Source of the DNA: Allobosea sp.
GTDB taxonomy: Bacteria > Pseudomonadota > Alphaproteobacteria > Rhizobiales > Beijerinckiaceae
Direction of reading: 5' to 3'
DNA: 7,518 nucleotides
NCBI GenBank assembly: GCA_021732895.1
Contig: JAKFWE010000369.1
Span: 1-7,518 of the forward strand
Shown: piece after piece, positions 5,529 through 7,518 of the stretch
Layout: the number at the start of each line of letters is the position of its first letter
Numbering within the stretch: position 1 is the first letter of the stretch
Program-made: the position numbers and the translations under genes
The notes under the pieces: model-generated
Seen by the model: the letters and a program-made list of their open reading frames with translations, nothing else
Database searches by the model: none
Told to the model about the DNA's origin: nothing

Positions 5529-5611
5529 GACTCGAGGGACGGCCCTGCCGGAGCGAAATCTCTTCCGGCGCGACGTCCAGCCCTCCAACCGCACGATCGG
5601 AGCCAGCAGTC

Positions 5612-5965
5612 ATGGCGACGCGAGGACTCTCAGCCGACGAGATCAAGCGCCGCGCCCAGCTTGCTTTCGACAAGGCCGACCAGCGCAAGCAGGATGCGTC
5701 GCGCGCGATGGAGGCCGAGCATTCGGCTCGTGAGGCGATGATGCAGAAGACCGTGCGGCTGCGGGCGCTGCGGCTCGCCAAGGAGGCGGCCGACGCCGAG
5801 GCGGCGGCGGCCGTCGCGGCGGAGCAGGCGCAGGTCAAGGCCGATCTCGTCGAGGCGAAGGCCGCAGCCAAGGCCGCCAAGACCAGCGCCAAGAGCAAGG
5901 CCGCCGGCGAGAAGGCCGCGCCGCCGCTGAAGCCGGCCCGCAAGCGGGTGAAGGCGTCGGCGTGA
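5612..5965 (+). CDS. Small Lys/Ala-rich basic protein of unknown function
   Basis: Complete 117-residue ORF starting at ATG 5612 with GGAG about nine bases upstream. The first 65 residues (SADEIKRRAQLAFDKADQRK, then MQKTVRLRALRLAKEAADAE) are amphipathic and helical and resemble, from memory, short conserved hypothetical proteins of Hyphomicrobiales that usually stop near here. The remainder is an Ala/Lys tail (KAAAKAAK, PLKPARKRVKASA) of the kind seen in histone-H1-like and other nucleic-acid-binding proteins. There are no cysteines, no signal peptide and no membrane segment. It is the last gene of the cspA-rpsU cluster and is followed by a strong terminator 120 bases later. A nucleic-acid- or ribosome-associated role is possible but inferred only from charge and neighbours. 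Confidence 0.75.
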   Translation: MATRGLSADEIKRRAQLAFDKADQRKQDASRAMEAEHSAREAMMQKTVRLRALRLAKEAADAEAAAAVAAEQAQVKADLVEAKAAAKAAKTSAKSKAAGEKAAPPLKPARKRVKASA

Positions 5966-5985
5966 GGGCGGGTCCGCGTCAGCGT

Positions 5986-6017
5986 GCGCCGCTCCGGACC
6001 TGATCAGGCTCCGGCGC
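5986..6017 (+). other. Imperfect hairpin in the 3' untranslated region
   Basis: GCGCCG (5986-5991) and CGGCGC (6012-6017) flank the perfect palindrome CCTGATCAGG (5999-6008), giving a two-part stem with an uneven internal loop. It lies 21 bases after the stop codon of the Lys/Ala-rich gene. Could be a 3' stability element or the 5' part of a 3'-derived small RNA ending at the terminator at 6115. Confidence 0.35.
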
Positions 6018-6085
6018 CGGCCATATCCCGCTGTCAGGCGCCCGATGCAGTCCGCGCGACCGCAGGTTCGGGGACTGACGCCGCA

Positions 6086-6115
6086 GCCTGCCCGGCCTCC
6101 GCCGGGCGGGCTTTT
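6086..6115 (+). terminator. Strong intrinsic terminator of the cspA-rpsU cluster
   Basis: GCCTGCCCGGC (6086-6096), loop CTCC, GCCGGGCGGGC (6101-6111), then TTTT. The eleven-pair stem has one G-T wobble, and the T tail is directed only to the plus strand, so it ends plus-strand transcription 19 bases before the convergent msrB stop. It is the clearest terminator in the window. Confidence 0.88.
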
Positions 6116-6133
6116 CCATGCCGCGGGGCAGCG

Positions 6134-6637
6134 TCAGGCCGCGACGAATTTCAGCGCGACGCCGTTGAGGCAATGGCGCTTGCCGGTGGGGGGCGGGCCG
6201 TCGTCGAAGACATGGCCGAGATGGCCGCCGCAGCGCCGACAATGCACCTCCGTGCGGGCGAGCAGCAGCTTGCGGTCCGTCTTCGTGCCGACGGCGCCGT
6301 CGAGCGAGGCCCAGAAGCTCGGCCAGCCGGTGCGGCTGTCGTATTTCGTCTCGGAGGAATAGACCGGCAGGTCGCAGCCGGCGCAATGGAAGAGCCCGGC
6401 GCGCTTCTCCCGGTCGAGCGGGCTGGAGAAAGCGCGTTCGGTGCCTTCCCGCCGCAGCACGGAATACTGCGCCGGCGTCAGCAGCGCCCGCCATTCGGCG
6501 TCGGTCCGCGTCAGCTCGAAGCGGGCTTCCGACGAGGCGGAGACCGGTTCGTTGAGCGACGCCACCAGCCAGGCGGCCGTTCCGGTCGCGCCGATCGCGG
6601 CGACGCCGGTGAGCAGCAGGTTGCGTCTGTTCGTCAT
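6134..6637 (-). CDS. msrB: Exported peptide-methionine (R)-S-oxide reductase MsrB
   Basis: Reduces the R form of methionine sulfoxide in oxidised proteins. The 167-residue product has an N-terminal export signal: TNRRNLLLTG (twin arginine at 4-5) and a hydrophobic Ala/Gly stretch to about residue 28, so it probably works in the periplasm. The MsrB domain (about 43-166) has both zinc pairs, CAGC (Cys85, Cys88) and CRRC (Cys133, Cys136), GWPSF (104-108), GHLGHVFDDGPPPTGKRHC, and catalytic Cys156 in RHCLN, a variant of the usual RYCxN. The residue before GWPSF is Thr (SRTGWPSF), where many MsrB have the resolving Cys (SGCGWPSF), and there is no other spare cysteine, so recycling must differ from the classic two-cysteine route. 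ATG 6637 has GGAGA six bases upstream. Transcribed convergently with the cspA cluster; no partner msrA or msrP is visible. Confidence 0.95.
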   Translation of the reverse strand: MTNRRNLLLTGVAAIGATGTAAWLVASLNEPVSASSEARFELTRTDAEWRALLTPAQYSVLRREGTERAFSSPLDREKRAGLFHCAGCDLPVYSSETKYDSRTGWPSFWASLDGAVGTKTDRKLLLARTEVHCRRCGGHLGHVFDDGPPPTGKRHCLNGVALKFVAA

Positions 6638-6721
6638 GGCGCGTCTCCGGTTCCTGTGGCGCGGCCGCGGATCATTGTTTCCGATAGCGCAATGGTCTTG
6701 ATAAGGATGCAGGGTCCGGCC

Positions 6722-6946
6722 TCACATCCGCGCGACGGCGGCGTCATGCTGCGCCCGCTCACAGCGGTCCCGGCGTCGTGGCCCGGTCGTGGCCGGAGAC
6801 CGCTGGCGTCGCCCTCGGCCGTCGATGCGACAGGGATCCGGCGCGATCATCGGCGCCGGCGCCGCAGCGGAGCGACCGCCCGGCGCCAATGCGGCGCAAA
6901 CCGCGCCGGCGACGCCTGCCGCAACGCAACATGACAGGCGCCGCAT
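6722..6946 (-). CDS. Doubtful small secreted protein
   Basis: A 74-codon frame beginning MRRLSCCVAAGVAGAVCAAL, which looks like a signal peptide with a charged start, an Ala/Val/Cys core and an SAAA cleavage site near residue 29, then PAPMIAPDPC. The second half is rich in Arg and lacks obvious structure. The ribosome binding site is poor (AGGG only about three bases before the ATG), and I recognise no family. It may be a decayed gene or chance in GC-rich DNA; longer upstream frames through the TRAP gene are shadows. Confidence 0.22.
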   Translation of the reverse strand: MRRLSCCVAAGVAGAVCAALAPGGRSAAAPAPMIAPDPCRIDGRGRRQRSPATTGPRRRDRCERAQHDAAVARM

Positions 6947-7021
6947 CGCCCTGAGCCGCGGATCCGGCCTTGCGCCGGAGCGCCCGGCTTCGACTTTCGT
7001 CTCGCTTTTTTCTCTTGCCAG

Positions 7022-7061
7022 AAAGCTGTCTAGCGGAAATCGTGCGATCCGGCAGCTTTTT
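7022..7061 (+). terminator. Terminator-like hairpin in the leader of the TRAP gene
   Basis: AAAGCTGTC (7022-7030) pairs with GGCAGCTTT (7051-7059) with one G-T wobble, and inside it GGA (7035-7037) can pair with TCC (7048-7050). Five T bases end it (7057-7061). It lies 54 bases before the dctP-like ATG with no plus-strand gene upstream, so it could be an attenuator in the TRAP leader, the end of a small RNA, or a block to incoming transcription. Confidence 0.5.
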
Positions 7062-7115
7062 CGCCGCAGACAACGCTCGCCCGACGAAGAGGCGGAGCTC
7101 AAGGGAGAGACAGTC

Positions 7116-7518
7116 ATGACGTCCGAGACATCGAAGCCGCGCTCCAGCCGACGCAATTTCCTGAAGGTCGCGGGCCTCGCCGGCGCCGGCGCCATCGCCA
7201 TGCCCCAGGTCAGCCGGGCCCAGACGGTGACCTGGAAATACCAGTCGACCTGGCCGACCAAGGACATCTTCCACGAATTCGCGGGCGACTTCGCCAAGCG
7301 GGTCAACGACATGTCGGGTGGCCGCCTGAAGCTCGACGTGCTCGCCGCCGGCGCGGTCGTGCCGGCGTTCCAGATGCAGGACGCCGTCCATGCCGGCATT
7401 CTCGACGCCGGCCACGGCGTCTCCGCCTACTGGTACGGCAAGAACAAGGCCTTCTCGCTGTTCGGCACACCGCCGGCGCTGGGCTGGGACGCGCATTCCT
7501 TCCTCGCCTGGATGAACT
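7116..7518 (+). CDS. dctP: TRAP transporter substrate-binding protein, DctP type (5' part)
   Basis: Periplasmic solute-binding subunit of a tripartite ATP-independent (TRAP) transporter, which delivers organic acids or similar compounds to membrane partners that use an ion gradient. Only 134 residues lie in the window. They begin with a textbook Tat signal (SRRNFLK at 11-17, Ala/Gly core, likely cleavage after SRA at residue 35), then TVTWKYQSTWPTKDIFHEF, FAKRVNDMSGGRLKLDVLAAGAVVP and the AYWYGKNKAFSLFG segment, a form resembling the alpha-keto-acid/TakP-like branch of the DctP family. The signal implies folding before export. ATG 7116 has GGGAGAG about eight bases upstream. Genes for the DctQ and DctM membrane subunits should follow outside the window. 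Substrate cannot be told from this fragment: the binding Arg and most of the pocket lie downstream. Confidence 0.92.
   Translation, partial: MTSETSKPRSSRRNFLKVAGLAGAGAIAMPQVSRAQTVTWKYQSTWPTKDIFHEFAGDFAKRVNDMSGGRLKLDVLAAGAVVPAFQMQDAVHAGILDAGHGVSAYWYGKNKAFSLFGTPPALGWDAHSFLAWMN

Larger units (their letters stand above)
6638..7115. other. Divergent intergenic region between msrB and the TRAP gene
   Basis: A 478-base gap, long for this window. It contains one doubtful minus-strand ORF (6722-6946), many GC-rich inverted repeats including the 12-bp palindrome GGCGCCGGCGCC at 6852-6863, a T-rich stretch at 7006-7012, and a terminator-like hairpin at 7022-7061. It must hold the promoters of msrB (minus) and the TRAP operon (plus), but I see no convincing -35/-10 pair for either. 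I see no tRNA, no sigma-54 site and no known riboswitch. Confidence 0.5.

Noticed and set aside
4393..5943. A 516-residue minus-strand frame opposite cspA, rpsU and the two small genes
   Set aside because: It crosses four plausible plus-strand genes plus their terminator, and its sequence is Ala/Leu/Arg-rich with no recognisable domain.
6852..6863. Palindrome GGCGCCGGCGCC as an operator
   Set aside because: GGCGCC recurs nearby and simple GC palindromes are frequent here; no position relative to a promoter can be shown.
5979..6934. Long frames in both directions over msrB
   Set aside because: Shadows of msrB, which has complete zinc and catalytic motifs.
6835..7052. GATCCGG occurring three times (6835, 6961, 7046)
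   Set aside because: Seven-base matches at uneven spacing in GC-rich DNA; likely chance.
6722..7496. Minus-strand frames of 225 and 245 residues opposite the TRAP gene
   Set aside because: Antisense to a clear Tat signal and DctP sequence; only the final 74 codons beyond that gene merit a low-confidence mention.

Overview
The window is very GC-rich, gene-dense DNA that reads as the chromosome of an alphaproteobacterium. The order proB-proA-nadD-rsfS-rlmH, the forms of the proteins and the small cspA/rpsU cluster all suggest Hyphomicrobiales (a Bosea- or Methylobacterium-like organism). The genus is an inference from remembered family features. I see no mobile elements, CRISPR array, tRNA, rRNA or phage genes. 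Most of the window is core chromosome.

Layout. (1) Positions 44-4128, minus strand: a tight five-gene operon, in transcription order proB, proA (proline synthesis), nadD (NAD synthesis), rsfS (ribosome silencing factor) and rlmH (23S rRNA pseudouridine-1915 methyltransferase). Most of these genes begin with GTG, and rsfS has no usable ATG/GTG/TTG start that would cover its conserved N-terminus. A CTG with a good ribosome binding site is the best candidate. (2) Positions 4129-4461: a divergent control region with two TTGACAAG boxes in opposite orientation, a GC-rich hairpin, an 11-bp tandem repeat in the proB leader, and a structured leader in front of cspA. (3) Positions 4462-5965, plus strand: cspA (cold-shock protein), a terminator or attenuator hairpin, rpsU (ribosomal protein bS21), a DUF6481-like charged helical protein with a TTG start, and a small Lys/Ala-rich protein. 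Each gap holds a perfect hairpin, and the cluster ends at a strong intrinsic terminator at 6086-6115. (4) Positions 6134-6637, minus strand: an exported methionine sulfoxide reductase B. (5) Positions 6638-7115: a 478-base gap with a doubtful small secreted ORF and a terminator-like hairpin just before the next gene. (6) Positions 7116-7518, plus strand: the 5' part of a Tat-exported TRAP-transporter substrate-binding protein that runs off the window.

How they fit. The minus operon joins amino-acid and cofactor synthesis to two factors that act on the large ribosomal subunit. The plus cluster is an RNA-chaperone/30S-subunit module of the kind known as a cold-shock operon in rhizobia, here extended by two unstudied, highly charged small proteins. 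These two proteins, with their hairpin-rich spacers, are the most likely place in this window for undescribed biology. MsrB and the TRAP binding protein are both predicted to be exported to the periplasm with twin-arginine signals.
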